The notes under the pieces are model-generated. The model saw only the letters and a program-made list of their open reading frames with translations, was not told the origin of the DNA and searched no databases. A stretch of 50,840 bases of DNA from Marivita sp. (GTDB lineage: Bacteria > Pseudomonadota > Alphaproteobacteria > Rhodobacterales > Rhodobacteraceae). Each line of letters starts with the position of its first letter. Position 1 is the first letter of the stretch. Position numbers and translations under genes: made by a program. The stretch lies in the NCBI RefSeq assembly GCF_017643905.1, contig NZ_JAEPMO010000008.1:1-50840 (forward strand). Direction: 5' to 3'. Of the stretch, positions 8,306 to 17,192 are shown one piece after another.

Positions 8306-10016
8306 GACGCAGCCCCTTGCGATTGCGCCAGACGATGGCGGGAAGAAACAGCGCCAGCGCAAAGGGCAAGAGCGCCAGCGCGGTCTGGCTGAGCGCATAA
8401 ACTGAAATCACCCGCCGGTCACCCCCAGAGGCCAATGCCACGGCTTCGGTCGTCAGGGTTTGCACGCGCCCCGCACCTGCCAAGAGGGTCGGCAGGAATT
8501 GACCGATCGACACTGCGAAGCCTACGGCAGCAGCGGTCAGGATCGGGCGGAGCAGCATGGGCAAACGCACTCGCCAGAGCACACCGTTGCACCCCGCACC
8601 CAAGGCCCGCGCGACATGGCCATAGCGTGCGTCCCACGCGCGGAAGGGATCGGCCAGTGACAGGAACACATAGGGCAGGACGAAGATGATATGCACGGCG
8701 ATCACTGCAGTGCGGTTGCCGTCGATGCCAGTATATATCGCCAAGGTTTGCAGCCCTGTCAGAAAGGCGATCTGGGGCACGATCAGCGGGACATAGAGCA
8801 GCCACAGCGCCCAGCTTCCCGGCCTCAGCCCGTGGCGTTCTTCGGCTTCAAGACAGGCGATGGTCAGCAACAAGGCCACCAAGGTTGCAATCGACGCGAT
8901 GATCAGGGTTTCTGTGATAATGGGCCATAGGTTCATCGCATGGCGCATCCATGTCTTGGCCGTAAACGCACCCGGCAGCAGATCCGGAAAGCTCCAAAGC
9001 CCGGCAAAGGACCACACCAGCAGGCCCAGAATGCCGAACACGATGGCGCTGGCGCTCAGGATCGCGGCGGTCAGGGACACCGCTTTGAAACTGCGTGTGG
9101 CACCGCCCCGGCGGCCCGACGCCACCCAGCGGCGTCCCATATGACCAACCCCGATTTCACCCAAGCGCCACAGGATCAATGCGCCGATCACCAAGGTGAG
9201 TTGCCATACGGCGGCGGCTGACCCGAGAAAGCGCTGTGACAGGTCGGGGTCGTTCATCCACCGCAGGATCTGAACCGCCAGCGTCGGGGGCGTGGTCGGC
9301 CCAAGGATCAGGGACACATCCACTACGGTCATGGAAAACGCGAGCACTGCAAAGACGGGCAGCCTGATCTGCGCATAGACGCGCGGGAAAACCGTCTTGA
9401 ACCACGCCGTAACGGGCGCATACCCGAGGGCCAGAGCCGTATCGCGGGCCTGGCTGGTGCGGATCTGGGTCAGGGCCGCCAGTGTCATCAACAGCAGGAA
9501 CGGCACTTCCTTGACCACCAAGCCGGCAATGAGGGACAGGCCATAGGGGTCTTGCAGGATCAACAGATCAGGCGGTCTGTCCCATCCCGTCAGCCATGGC
9601 GAGGTGGCGCGCGCGATCCAGCCGGAAGGGGCGATCAGGAACGCCAGCCCAAAAGCTGCCGCTGCATGGGGCACGGACAGCAGCGGCGACAGCATCCGTT
9701 CGATGATGCGGAACGCATGGGAACCGCTCCACGCCGCACAGATCAGGGCGACAAGCAGCAGCGACAGACCCGTTGCCACAATCCCGGTGGTGACGCTCAG
9801 AACGCTGGCGCGGGTGATGCCGGGCCAGTCGAACAGCATGGTAAAGGCGTTGAGGCTGATCCCGTCACCGCCCAAAGCGGGCATGTAGCCAAAGGCGGGC
9901 GCAACCGTGCCCAGCAACCCGGCCACTACGGGACCAACCATGATGGCAAGGGTCAGAAGCGGGGCCCATGGCAGAAACCGGGCCCGCGCCGAGGGCGTGT
10001 TGCAGCCTGCGCTCAC
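8298..10016 (-). CDS. ABC transporter permease with two fused membrane halves, YnjC-like
   Basis: An integral inner-membrane permease of about 572 residues made of two tandem binding-protein-dependent transport domains, each with several hydrophobic segments. Such fused permeases occur in the thiamine (ThiP), iron and YnjC groups. The GTG at 10016, seven bases after the substrate-binding gene stop, is the most plausible start; the upstream open frame (to 10193) would overlap the previous gene extensively. No strong ribosome-binding site is seen, so translational coupling is likely. The length resembles YnjC-like proteins; the transported substrate is unknown. Confidence 0.85.
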   Translation of the reverse strand: MSAGCNTPSARARFLPWAPLLTLAIMVGPVVAGLLGTVAPAFGYMPALGGDGISLNAFTMLFDWPGITRASVLSVTTGIVATGLSLLLVALICAAWSGSHAFRIIERMLSPLLSVPHAAAAFGLAFLIAPSGWIARATSPWLTGWDRPPDLLILQDPYGLSLIAGLVVKEVPFLLLMTLAALTQIRTSQARDTALALGYAPVTAWFKTVFPRVYAQIRLPVFAVLAFSMTVVDVSLILGPTTPPTLAVQILRWMNDPDLSQRFLGSAAAVWQLTLVIGALILWRLGEIGVGHMGRRWVASGRRGGATRSFKAVSLTAAILSASAIVFGILGLLVWSFAGLWSFPDLLPGAFTAKTWMRHAMNLWPIITETLIIASIATLVALLLTIACLEAEERHGLRPGSWALWLLYVPLIVPQIAFLTGLQTLAIYTGIDGNRTAVIAVHIIFVLPYVFLSLADPFRAWDARYGHVARALGAGCNGVLWRVRLPMLLRPILTAAAVGFAVSIGQFLPTLLAGAGRVQTLTTEAVALASGGDRRVISVYALSQTALALLPFALALFLPAIVWRNRKGLRHA

Positions 10017-10023
10017 GCCACGC

Positions 10024-11229
10024 CTATTGCGCGACGCCGTACCGGTCGGTCCAGTCTTCCTCGAGCTTGACCATCCAGCTTGGATGCGGCTCTGACAGGG
10101 TCGCGCCCAGCTCTGCCGGGGGCAGCGTGGCAATGCCCAGTTCCAGCGCATCGAACCGCGCACGATCCTCACCGGACAGCTTCGCCAGATCAAGTACGGT
10201 GCCCAGGCCCCACACTTCGGGATCCTGCATCATCGCCTGCGCTTCGGGTGACATCATGAAATTGGCCACCACCATCGCACCCGCCTTGGCGTTTGCATTA
10301 TATGGAATGGCAACAAAGCTGGCATTGCCGATGCTGCCTGCATCCATCACAAAGGTCCGCACTGTATCCTGCAACTGACCATTGGCAATCGCGTTGCTGG
10401 CCTCGTTCGGGTTGAAGCTGATCGCAAGGTCGATCTCGCCATCAGCCATCAACTGGATCTGGCGCGACTCGTTCTGCGGATAGGCGCGGCCCGACCGCCA
10501 GAGCGTCGGTGTCAGACCGTCCATAAAGGTCCAGAAGTCGGCGGTTGCCGCATCGTAATCGGCCTCTTCGACTGGTGATTGCAGGACAGAGGCATCCGGC
10601 ACGAATTCGATCAGGGCTTGCTTCAGGAAAGTGGAGCCAAGGAAGTTCGGCGGCTGCGGATAGGTGAAACGCCCCGGATTGGCAGCGGCATAGGCGGCAA
10701 GGGCCTCCATGGTGGTCGGAGGTGTCTCAAGCCGTGCGATGTCATAATAGAACACCACCTGCGCCATGCCCCACGGTGCCTCAAGCCCGTCGGTCGGCAC
10801 GGTGAAGTCGGACACCACCGCCGGTTTGCCCGCCACATCCACATTCGCCCAGCTCGGGGTCTGTTCAACCCATGGTCCGAACAACAGGTCCTGACGCTTC
10901 ATGGCGGCAAAGTTTTCGCCATTGATCCAGATCATGTCGACGGCCCCGCCTTCATCTTTGCCAGCGGTCTTTTCCGCCAGCACGCGACTCACCGCATCGG
11001 CGGTGTCCGAGAGCTTCACATGCTCCAGCGTGACGCCGTAGTCCTCGTTCACCCGCTCGCCGATCCACGCGATAAAACTGTTGATCGTGTCCGACCCGCC
11101 CCATGCGTTCCAATAAACCGTTTGACCGCGTGCCTCTTCGGTGACGGCAGTCCAATTTGACGGGTCCGGTTCCGCCTGAGCGGCGAAGGCGGTGACAGTG
11201 GCAAGCGTGGCAGCAAGTATGGTGCGCAT
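10024..11229 (-). CDS. ABC transporter periplasmic substrate-binding protein, YnjB-like
   Basis: A secreted binding protein of 401 residues with a clear signal peptide (residues 1-19, cleaved after AQA). The mature protein opens with a GQTVYWNAWGGS strand typical of the type 2 periplasmic binding proteins related to YnjB and ThiB. It captures a solute in the periplasm and delivers it to the permease encoded next in the operon. It is the first gene of this leftward operon, and the 161-base gap upstream should contain the promoter. Identity with the YnjB group rests on overall organisation, and the ligand is unresolved. Confidence 0.87.
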   Translation of the reverse strand: MRTILAATLATVTAFAAQAEPDPSNWTAVTEEARGQTVYWNAWGGSDTINSFIAWIGERVNEDYGVTLEHVKLSDTADAVSRVLAEKTAGKDEGGAVDMIWINGENFAAMKRQDLLFGPWVEQTPSWANVDVAGKPAVVSDFTVPTDGLEAPWGMAQVVFYYDIARLETPPTTMEALAAYAAANPGRFTYPQPPNFLGSTFLKQALIEFVPDASVLQSPVEEADYDAATADFWTFMDGLTPTLWRSGRAYPQNESRQIQLMADGEIDLAISFNPNEASNAIANGQLQDTVRTFVMDAGSIGNASFVAIPYNANAKAGAMVVANFMMSPEAQAMMQDPEVWGLGTVLDLAKLSGEDRARFDALELGIATLPPAELGATLSEPHPSWMVKLEEDWTDRYGVAQ

Positions 11230-11390
11230 GAAGTCTGGTCCTTGGTCCTGTGGGCAGCGCCCGGGTGTCTGGCGTTAAAACCAGCACTACCCTGTTCCGG
11301 TCAAATGACAAACAAGTGTGCAAGATTTCAGTGTACCCCCATGGTTCGGCCCGGTATGGCGGTTTTCGACCTGTTTTTTGAGGCTGACAG

Positions 11391-11996
11391 ATGATCGACG
11401 CTGCCATATTGCCGCTAGTCAAACACGCCATCGACCGCCCAGCCAGGGCGCTTGTCGCGCGGGGGATCAGTGCGGACCAGATCACCATTGTGGGCTTCGG
11501 GATCGGTCTGATCGGAGTTCTGTTGCTGTGGATAGGGCTGTTCTGGGTTGCGCTGGTGTGCCTTGCCCTTAACCGGCTCGCCGATGGTCTGGACGGTGCG
11601 GTTGCGCGTCTGACGACCCCCTCCGACCGCGGCGCGTTCCTCGATATCGCGCTCGACTTTATGTTCTACGGCCTCTTTCCGCTTGGCTTTGCGCTGCATG
11701 ATCCAGGCGAAAACGCTCTGCCCGCCGCCGTGCTGATCTGCAGCTTCATCGGCACCGGATCAAGCTTTCTCGCCTTCTCCATCATCGCCGAAAAACGCGG
11801 GATCACGTCCGACGCGTACCCAACGAAAGGCATCTACTATCTCGGCGGCCTGACCGAAGGCACCGAGACCATCGCACTCTTCGTCGCCATGTGCCTGTTT
11901 CCCGTGGCCTTCCCGTGGTTCGCCTACGCCTTCGCCGCGCTCTGCGCGATCACCACTCTGACCCGCTGGGTGGCGGGGTGGCGGATGTTCGGTTAG
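11391..11996 (+). CDS. CDP-alcohol phosphatidyltransferase family membrane protein
   Basis: An inner-membrane enzyme of 201 residues with about six hydrophobic segments. It carries the family active-site pattern DxxDGxxAR followed by GxxxDxxxD, beginning in RLADGLDGAVAR near residues 62-73. Such enzymes displace CMP from a CDP-alcohol (for example CDP-diacylglycerol) to make a phospholipid head-group ester. The particular acceptor is not evident. It stands alone, divergent from the YnjBCD-type operon and ahead of gpmI. Confidence 0.87.
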   Translation: MIDAAILPLVKHAIDRPARALVARGISADQITIVGFGIGLIGVLLLWIGLFWVALVCLALNRLADGLDGAVARLTTPSDRGAFLDIALDFMFYGLFPLGFALHDPGENALPAAVLICSFIGTGSSFLAFSIIAEKRGITSDAYPTKGIYYLGGLTEGTETIALFVAMCLFPVAFPWFAYAFAALCAITTLTRWVAGWRMFG

Positions 11997-12030
11997 TGTG
12001 CGCCTGATCTTCTTCTCTTTCCAAATATGC

Positions 12031-12056
12031 CGGGGGTCTGGGGGCAGAGCCCCCAG
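12031..12056. terminator. GC-rich hairpin between the phosphatidyltransferase gene and gpmI
   Basis: A perfect 8-bp stem, CTGGGGGC at 12038-12045 and GCCCCCAG at 12049-12056, closes on a three-base AGA loop. An extra CCGGGGG at 12030-12036 could pair alternatively with the right arm. There is no T-run, so it may be a factor-dependent terminator, an intergenic repeat or a leader hairpin. It lies 35 bases after the previous stop and about 110 bases before the gpmI start. Confidence 0.45.
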
Positions 12057-12167
12057 CTGATCGGATCGTGCCTGCGGTTCGATCACACAGCCACTGCGCC
12101 CTCTCCACATCCCGCGCCACCTCTGCTACACCGCGCGCAAGACCGGGCCGAGCAGAGGACACCGTAT

Positions 12168-13685
12168 ATGACCACCCCGAAACCTGTCGTTCTGACCATC
12201 CTCGACGGCTGGGGCCTGCGTGACGATCCAACGGCGAATGCGCCAAAACTGGCCAATACGCCGACGATGGATCATCTCATGGCGACCTGCCCGCATGCGA
12301 CGCTGATCACCCATGGCCCCGATGTGGGCCTGCCCAGCGGGCAGATGGGCAATTCCGAGGTGGGGCATACGAATATCGGCGCGGGCCGGGTGGTGGCAAT
12401 GGACCTCGGCCAGATCGATCTGGCCATCGAAGACGGCAGCTTTTTCGAGAATGCCGCGATCCGTGATTTTGCCAAGGCAGTCAAAGATGCCGGCGGCCGG
12501 GCGCATATCATGGGTGTGGTCTCGGATGGCGGGGTGCATGGCCATATCAACCATATCAAGGCGGCCGTGAAAGCTTTGACGGATCAGGGCGTCGAGGTGG
12601 TTCTGCACGCCATCACCGACGGGCGCGACGTGGCGCCGACCTCGGCCAAGGGGTTTATCGACGATCTTGACGCCAGTCTGCCAAAGGGTGCCAGCATCGG
12701 AACCGTCATCGGGCGCTACTTTGCCATGGATCGCGACACCCGTTGGGATCGCGTGGAACGGGCCTATAATGCGATGATCCTAGGGCAGGGGAACAGTGCG
12801 AACACGGCGGTCCAGGCCGTTTCGGAGGCATACGCCAAAGACCAGAACGACGAATTCATCGAACCCTGTGTGATCGGGGACTACACCGGCCTGAATACAG
12901 GCGACGGTTTTTTCTGCCTCAACTTCCGCGCCGACCGGGCGCGCGAAATCCTTGCCGCCATCGGCGATCCCGACTTCGACGATTTCAAGCGGGAGCAGCC
13001 AGACCTGTCCGGTTTGCTGGGCATGGTGGACTATTCCAAGGCGCATAATGCCTACATGACAACCGCATACCCGAAGCAGGAGATCCGGAACACGCTGGGC
13101 GAATGGGTTGCCAAGCACGGACGCAAACAGTTCCGGCTGGCGGAGACCGAGAAGTATCCGCATGTCACCTTCTTCCTGAACGGCGGGCAGGAGACACCGG
13201 AAGAGGGCGAAGACCGCTACATGCCCAAAAGCCCCAACGTGGCGACCTATGATCTGCAACCCGAAATGTCGGCGGATGAGGTGACAGAGAAATTCGTGGC
13301 CGCCGTCGAGGCAGGGTATGATCTGATCGTCACCAATTACGCGAACCCCGACATGGTGGGCCATACCGGCGATCTGGACGCCGCGATCAAGGCCTGCGAG
13401 GCGGTGGATGCCGGTCTGGGCAAGGTGCTGGCCGCCGTAGAAAAGGCCCGTGGTGCGATGATCGTGACAGCCGATCACGGCAATTGCGAAACCATGGTCG
13501 ATCCTGAAACCGGCGGGCCGCACACCGCGCATACGACGAACCTTGTGCCTGTGGTGCTTTACGGTGGGCCAGAGGGTGCCACGCTCGCCGATGGGCGGCT
13601 GGCCGATCTGGCACCGACCCTGCTGGCGCTGATGGGGCTGCCGCAACCTGACGAGATGACCGGGAAAAGCCTGATCCGCACATGA
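12168..13685 (+). CDS. gpmI: 2,3-bisphosphoglycerate-independent phosphoglycerate mutase
   Basis: A cytoplasmic glycolytic enzyme of 505 residues that interconverts 3- and 2-phosphoglycerate through a phosphoserine intermediate and two Mn ions. Visible signatures are the metal-binding LDGWG (Asp13), the nucleophile Ser63 in MGNSEVGH, and later the DHGN and HT metal-site motifs. The length is normal for the family. The ATG at 12168 follows AGAGGA; the frame is open upstream to 12027, but that stretch contains the hairpin repeat and no conserved sequence. It heads an operon with the envC-like, ctpA and rppH genes, linked by ATGA overlaps. Confidence 0.95.
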   Translation: MTTPKPVVLTILDGWGLRDDPTANAPKLANTPTMDHLMATCPHATLITHGPDVGLPSGQMGNSEVGHTNIGAGRVVAMDLGQIDLAIEDGSFFENAAIRDFAKAVKDAGGRAHIMGVVSDGGVHGHINHIKAAVKALTDQGVEVVLHAITDGRDVAPTSAKGFIDDLDASLPKGASIGTVIGRYFAMDRDTRWDRVERAYNAMILGQGNSANTAVQAVSEAYAKDQNDEFIEPCVIGDYTGLNTGDGFFCLNFRADRAREILAAIGDPDFDDFKREQPDLSGLLGMVDYSKAHNAYMTTAYPKQEIRNTLGEWVAKHGRKQFRLAETEKYPHVTFFLNGGQETPEEGEDRYMPKSPNVATYDLQPEMSADEVTEKFVAAVEAGYDLIVTNYANPDMVGHTGDLDAAIKACEAVDAGLGKVLAAVEKARGAMIVTADHGNCETMVDPETGGPHTAHTTNLVPVVLYGGPEGATLADGRLADLAPTLLALMGLPQPDEMTGKSLIRT

Positions 13686-14812
13686 GGCACCTTGCGCTTC
13701 TTTTCTGCCTAATTGGCGTGCCCCTTTCGGCCCAGACCCCGGCCGAGGCTGCGCGCAGCGCGATGGTACAGTTGGAAGACGCAACAGCCCAGCTTGATGC
13801 AGCCGAGTCCGCGCGGGATCGGGTACGGGCCCTGACCGAGGCCGTGCACGCGTTCGAGACTGGGCTGGCCGCAATGCGCGATGGGCTGCGGGCGGCGTCG
13901 ATCCGCGAAACCGAATTGCGCCGCGATCTTGACGCACGCGATACCGAGGTCAGACGCCTGCTTGCGGCGCTGTCGGCGATTGGCCCGGGTGCGGGACCGC
14001 TGAACTTTGTGCATCCCGATGGCCCCATCGGGACCGCGCGGGCAGGACTGTTGATGGCGTCGATCACGCCCCCGCTCACCGCTGCGGCATCAGACCTGCG
14101 CGCAGATGTGGAAGAGGCAACCGCCCTGCGCCAATTGCAGCAGGACGCTGCGAACACGTTGCAAAATGGGCTGGCCGATATTCAGGCGGCCCGCACTGCG
14201 TTAAGTCAGGCGATGGCCGACCGCACGGATCTGCCGCGCAAATTCACCGAAGACCCGGTCAAGACCGCGCTGCTGATCGCAGCTTCTGAAACGTTGGACG
14301 GGTTTGCGGCCTGGTTGAGCCAAATCTCTGAGAACGAGGCTGATCTTGATCTGCCCGCCGCCAGCAATCGCAAGGGCCGGTTGCCGCTCCCGGTTACCGG
14401 CGAGATCCTGCGCCGGGCGGGCGAGACCGATGCGGCGGGTGTGACGCGACCGGGTGTCCTGATCGCGACCCGGCCTCGCGCACTTGTGACAACACCGGCT
14501 GCGGCGACGATCCGCTACCGGGGGCCGCTTCTGGATTACGGATTGGTCAGTATCCTTGAGCCTGAACCTGATATCCTGTTCGTGTTTGCGGGACTCGACA
14601 CCGTCTTCGGAGAGACCGGTCAGGTGCTGCCAGAGGGCAGCCCGGTCGGTTTGATGGGCGGTCCGGCGGGAGAAACCAACGATATTCAATCACCATCCGG
14701 TGAAAGGGCTGGCGAAGCGCTGTCCGAAACGCTCTATATAGAAGTCAGATTGGGCGACACGCCAGAGGACCCCCTAGGGTGGTTCACACAGGATAAGGGA
14801 AGGACCGAATGA
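13682..14812 (+). CDS. EnvC-like murein hydrolase activator with degenerate LytM domain
   Basis: An exported protein of 376 residues with a signal peptide (residues 1-18, ending in SAQ). Residues 20-230 are rich in Ala/Glu/Arg heptads and probably form a coiled coil. Residues from about 245 to 370 look like an M23/LytM fold (GVLIATRPRALVTTPA region, then a GLD turn), but the zinc-binding HxxxD and HxH residues of active LytM endopeptidases are not visible. That matches EnvC-type activators, which switch on amidases at the division septum without cutting peptidoglycan themselves. It overlaps the gpmI stop and the ctpA start by four bases each. Confidence 0.82.
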   Translation: MRHLALLFCLIGVPLSAQTPAEAARSAMVQLEDATAQLDAAESARDRVRALTEAVHAFETGLAAMRDGLRAASIRETELRRDLDARDTEVRRLLAALSAIGPGAGPLNFVHPDGPIGTARAGLLMASITPPLTAAASDLRADVEEATALRQLQQDAANTLQNGLADIQAARTALSQAMADRTDLPRKFTEDPVKTALLIAASETLDGFAAWLSQISENEADLDLPAASNRKGRLPLPVTGEILRRAGETDAAGVTRPGVLIATRPRALVTTPAAATIRYRGPLLDYGLVSILEPEPDILFVFAGLDTVFGETGQVLPEGSPVGLMGGPAGETNDIQSPSGERAGEALSETLYIEVRLGDTPEDPLGWFTQDKGRTE

Positions 14813-16146
14813 AGAAAGTAGTCATGGCGGCCATGGGCGGCACACTTGCAGGCATCGTGGCCACGACGCAATTCGTGGGTCCGCTGATCGCGCAGGAAAG
14901 CGCGCGCACCACGAATGTGTACGAACAGCTCGACCTGTTCGGGGACATTTTCGAACGCATCCGTGCGCAATATGTCGAAGAAGTGGATGCCGGTGATCTG
15001 ATTGAAGCGGCCATTGACGGCATGCTGACCTCTCTGGATCCCCATTCCAGCTACCTGTCGCCCGACGATGCCGCAGACATGCGGGTGCAGACGCGTGGGG
15101 AATTCGGTGGTCTGGGGATCGAAGTCACCCAGGAAGAAGGCTTTGTGAAGGTCGTATCGCCCATCGACGGCACCCCTGCCGAGGAAGCCGGGATCGAAGC
15201 GGGCGACTTCATCACGCATGTGGATGGTGCGTCTGTATTGGGTCTGACGCTGGATGAAGCGGTCGACATGATGCGCGGTCCTGTCGGCTCTGAAATCATC
15301 ATCACGGTGGTGCGCGAAGGCGAGGCCGAACCGTTCGACGTGTCGATCATTCGCGACACGATCAAACTGACGGCGGTTCGTACCCGCTTGCAAGGTGATG
15401 CGGTGGTCCTGCGTGTGACCACGTTCAACGACCAGACCTACGCCAACCTCGAAGAAGGCTTGGCCGAACAGGTCGAAGCGGCGGGTGGCATGGACAATGT
15501 CGAAGGCATCGTGCTCGACCTGCGCAACAACCCCGGTGGTCTGCTCAATCAGGCGATCCGCGTCAGCGATGCATTCCTCGAAAAGGGCGAAATCGTCAGC
15601 ACCCGTGGCCGCAACCCCGAGGATGGTGACCGCTACAACGCCACGCCCGGCGATCTGGCTGACGGCAAGCCGATTGTCGTTCTGATCAACGGCGGCTCGG
15701 CGTCTGCATCCGAAATTGTGGCCGGTGCGCTTCAGGATCACCGCCGCGCCATCGTCGTGGGCACCAAGTCCTTCGGCAAAGGCTCGGTTCAGACGGTGAT
15801 GCCGTTGCGGGGCGATGGTGCGATGCGTCTGACAACGGCACGGTATTACACGCCGTCGGGTCGGTCGATTCAGGCGCTGGGCGTGTCGCCGGACATCGTG
15901 GTGGCCCAGCCGCGTCGTCCCGAAGCCAGTGCTGAGGACGAGGAGACAAACGCATTGAGCCGGTCCGAAGCCGATCTGCGCGGCAGCCTCGACAATGACA
16001 GCCTGACCGAGGACGAGATTCAGCAGATCGAAGCTGACCGCGCCAAGGCCGAAGCTGCTGCAGCACTGCGTGAAGAGGATTACCAGCTGGCCTATGCCAT
16101 CGACATCCTCAAGGGCCTGACCGCGCTGCAGCCGTCGAAAGAGTAA
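14809..16146 (+). CDS. ctpA: C-terminal processing peptidase, S41 family
   Basis: A periplasmic serine protease of 445 residues with an N-terminal signal or anchor segment (about residues 4-28). A PDZ domain spans about 95-180. The S41 catalytic domain follows, with Ser299 in GGSASASE and Lys324 in SFGKG, the 25-residue Ser/Lys spacing expected of this family. A charged Ala/Glu-rich tail follows the catalytic core. Family members trim C-termini of periplasmic proteins and often regulate peptidoglycan hydrolases, which fits the envC-like gene immediately upstream (ATGA overlap). Confidence 0.95.
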   Translation: MKKVVMAAMGGTLAGIVATTQFVGPLIAQESARTTNVYEQLDLFGDIFERIRAQYVEEVDAGDLIEAAIDGMLTSLDPHSSYLSPDDAADMRVQTRGEFGGLGIEVTQEEGFVKVVSPIDGTPAEEAGIEAGDFITHVDGASVLGLTLDEAVDMMRGPVGSEIIITVVREGEAEPFDVSIIRDTIKLTAVRTRLQGDAVVLRVTTFNDQTYANLEEGLAEQVEAAGGMDNVEGIVLDLRNNPGGLLNQAIRVSDAFLEKGEIVSTRGRNPEDGDRYNATPGDLADGKPIVVLINGGSASASEIVAGALQDHRRAIVVGTKSFGKGSVQTVMPLRGDGAMRLTTARYYTPSGRSIQALGVSPDIVVAQPRRPEASAEDEETNALSRSEADLRGSLDNDSLTEDEIQQIEADRAKAEAAAALREEDYQLAYAIDILKGLTALQPSKE

Positions 16147-16155
16147 GACCATATC

Positions 16156-16180
16156 GCGGCGCGGGGTGTTCCTGCGCCGC
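16156..16180. terminator. GC-rich hairpin after ctpA
   Basis: A 7-bp stem (GCGGCGC at 16156-16162 with GCGCCGC at 16174-16180) lies ten bases past the ctpA stop. Only a short T-rich stretch follows, so it is at best a weak or factor-dependent terminator, or an mRNA-stability hairpin before rppH. Confidence 0.35.
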
Positions 16181-16200
16181 ACGTTTACAAAGGCCCCAGA

Positions 16201-16683
16201 ATGACGCCCGAACAGATTGCCAAGCTGCCCTACCGTCCCTGTGTCGGCGTGATGCTGGTCAATCGTGAGGGAAAGGTCTTTGTCGGCCAGCGGCTCGACA
16301 ACCCCGGCCCGGCTTGGCAAATGCCGCAGGGCGGGGTGGACAAGGGCGAAAGCCCGCGCGACGCGGCGCTGCGCGAGCTGTGGGAAGAAACCGGGGTTCT
16401 GGCCTCTCTCGTCAAGGTCGAGGCCGAAACCAAGGACTGGATACCCTACGATCTGCCGCATGATCTTGTCGGCAAGCTCTGGAAGGGGCGTTATCGCGGT
16501 CAGGAGCAGAAATGGTTCCTGATGCGCTTTAACGGCACCGACGATCAGGTCGATATCGCGACCGAGCATCAGGAATTCAGCCGGTGGCAGTGGATGGCGC
16601 CGGACCAGCTCATCAACAACATCGTGCCGTTCAAGCGGCATGTCTACGAACGGGTGCTGGCGGCCTTCAAGGACCACCTGTGA
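16201..16683 (+). CDS. rppH: RNA pyrophosphohydrolase (Nudix)
   Basis: A cytoplasmic Nudix hydrolase of 160 residues that removes pyrophosphate from the 5' triphosphate end of mRNAs and so opens them to decay. The complete Nudix box, G-x5-E-x7-RELWEETGV, runs from Gly44 to Val66. The size and the flanking YRPCVGVML and WQMPQGG motifs are those of RppH/NudH rather than a general Nudix protein. It follows ctpA in the same direction after 54 bases. Confidence 0.93.
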   Translation: MTPEQIAKLPYRPCVGVMLVNREGKVFVGQRLDNPGPAWQMPQGGVDKGESPRDAALRELWEETGVLASLVKVEAETKDWIPYDLPHDLVGKLWKGRYRGQEQKWFLMRFNGTDDQVDIATEHQEFSRWQWMAPDQLINNIVPFKRHVYERVLAAFKDHL

Positions 16684-17165
16684 TGAGGTTGGGCGTTGTC
16701 CTTGCGGGCCTGCTGATGGCACTGGCGCAACCTGCCCATGCGCTGAGTTGCGCACCGCCGGATATCGCCCGCGACTTTCAGCGGGCCGCGCAATCCGACG
16801 ACGCCTATATCATCGTCAAAGGCGATCTGTTCTTCGATGAGGCCCAGCTGCCTGACCGCACCGATCTACGCACTTCCCGCAAACGTGACACGAAGGATAT
16901 CGAAGGCTGGCTGGCCGGATATTCCCTCACCAAGGACGGGTTCACCAAGCGGTTCGAACGCGACGTGATCCTGCGGGTGTCCTGCCTTGGCCCTTGGTGC
17001 GGCGGAACAGGGAAAGGCGAGCATCTGGCGTTCCTCAAACAGGAAAAGCTCCAATGGGTTGTGCAGATCAGCCCGTGTCCCGGTATGACATATGCATCAC
17101 CGACCGCCGAACAGGAGCAGAAGGCGCTGTCCTGTTTCCGCGGCGAAGACTGTAGCGCAGACTGA
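16683..17165 (+). CDS. Small exported protein of unknown function
   Basis: A 160-residue protein with a typical signal peptide (hydrophobic LGVVLAGLLMALAQPAHA, residues 3-20) and a mature part holding several cysteines (LSCAPP, VSCLGPWCGG, SPCPG, SCFRGEDC), which suggests disulfides in the periplasm. The ATG at 16683 shares one base with the rppH stop (TGATG), so translation is probably coupled to rppH. I do not recognise a family. The frame is open upstream into rppH, but the signal peptide fixes the start. Confidence 0.8.
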   Translation: MRLGVVLAGLLMALAQPAHALSCAPPDIARDFQRAAQSDDAYIIVKGDLFFDEAQLPDRTDLRTSRKRDTKDIEGWLAGYSLTKDGFTKRFERDVILRVSCLGPWCGGTGKGEHLAFLKQEKLQWVVQISPCPGMTYASPTAEQEQKALSCFRGEDCSAD

Positions 17166-17192
17166 TAAGATCAGTTCGAATGGGAACATGCG

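Noticed and set aside
10017-10193. Longer N-terminus for the YnjC-like permease
   Set aside because: It would lie within the substrate-binding protein gene, is Arg/Trp-rich and precedes the first membrane span by too much. GTG at 10016 is preferred.
14734-16755. Long open frame (673 codons) on the minus strand opposite ctpA and rppH
   Set aside because: It mirrors genes with complete catalytic motifs on the other strand. The His/Arg-rich translation shows no domain and is a typical high-GC antisense shadow.
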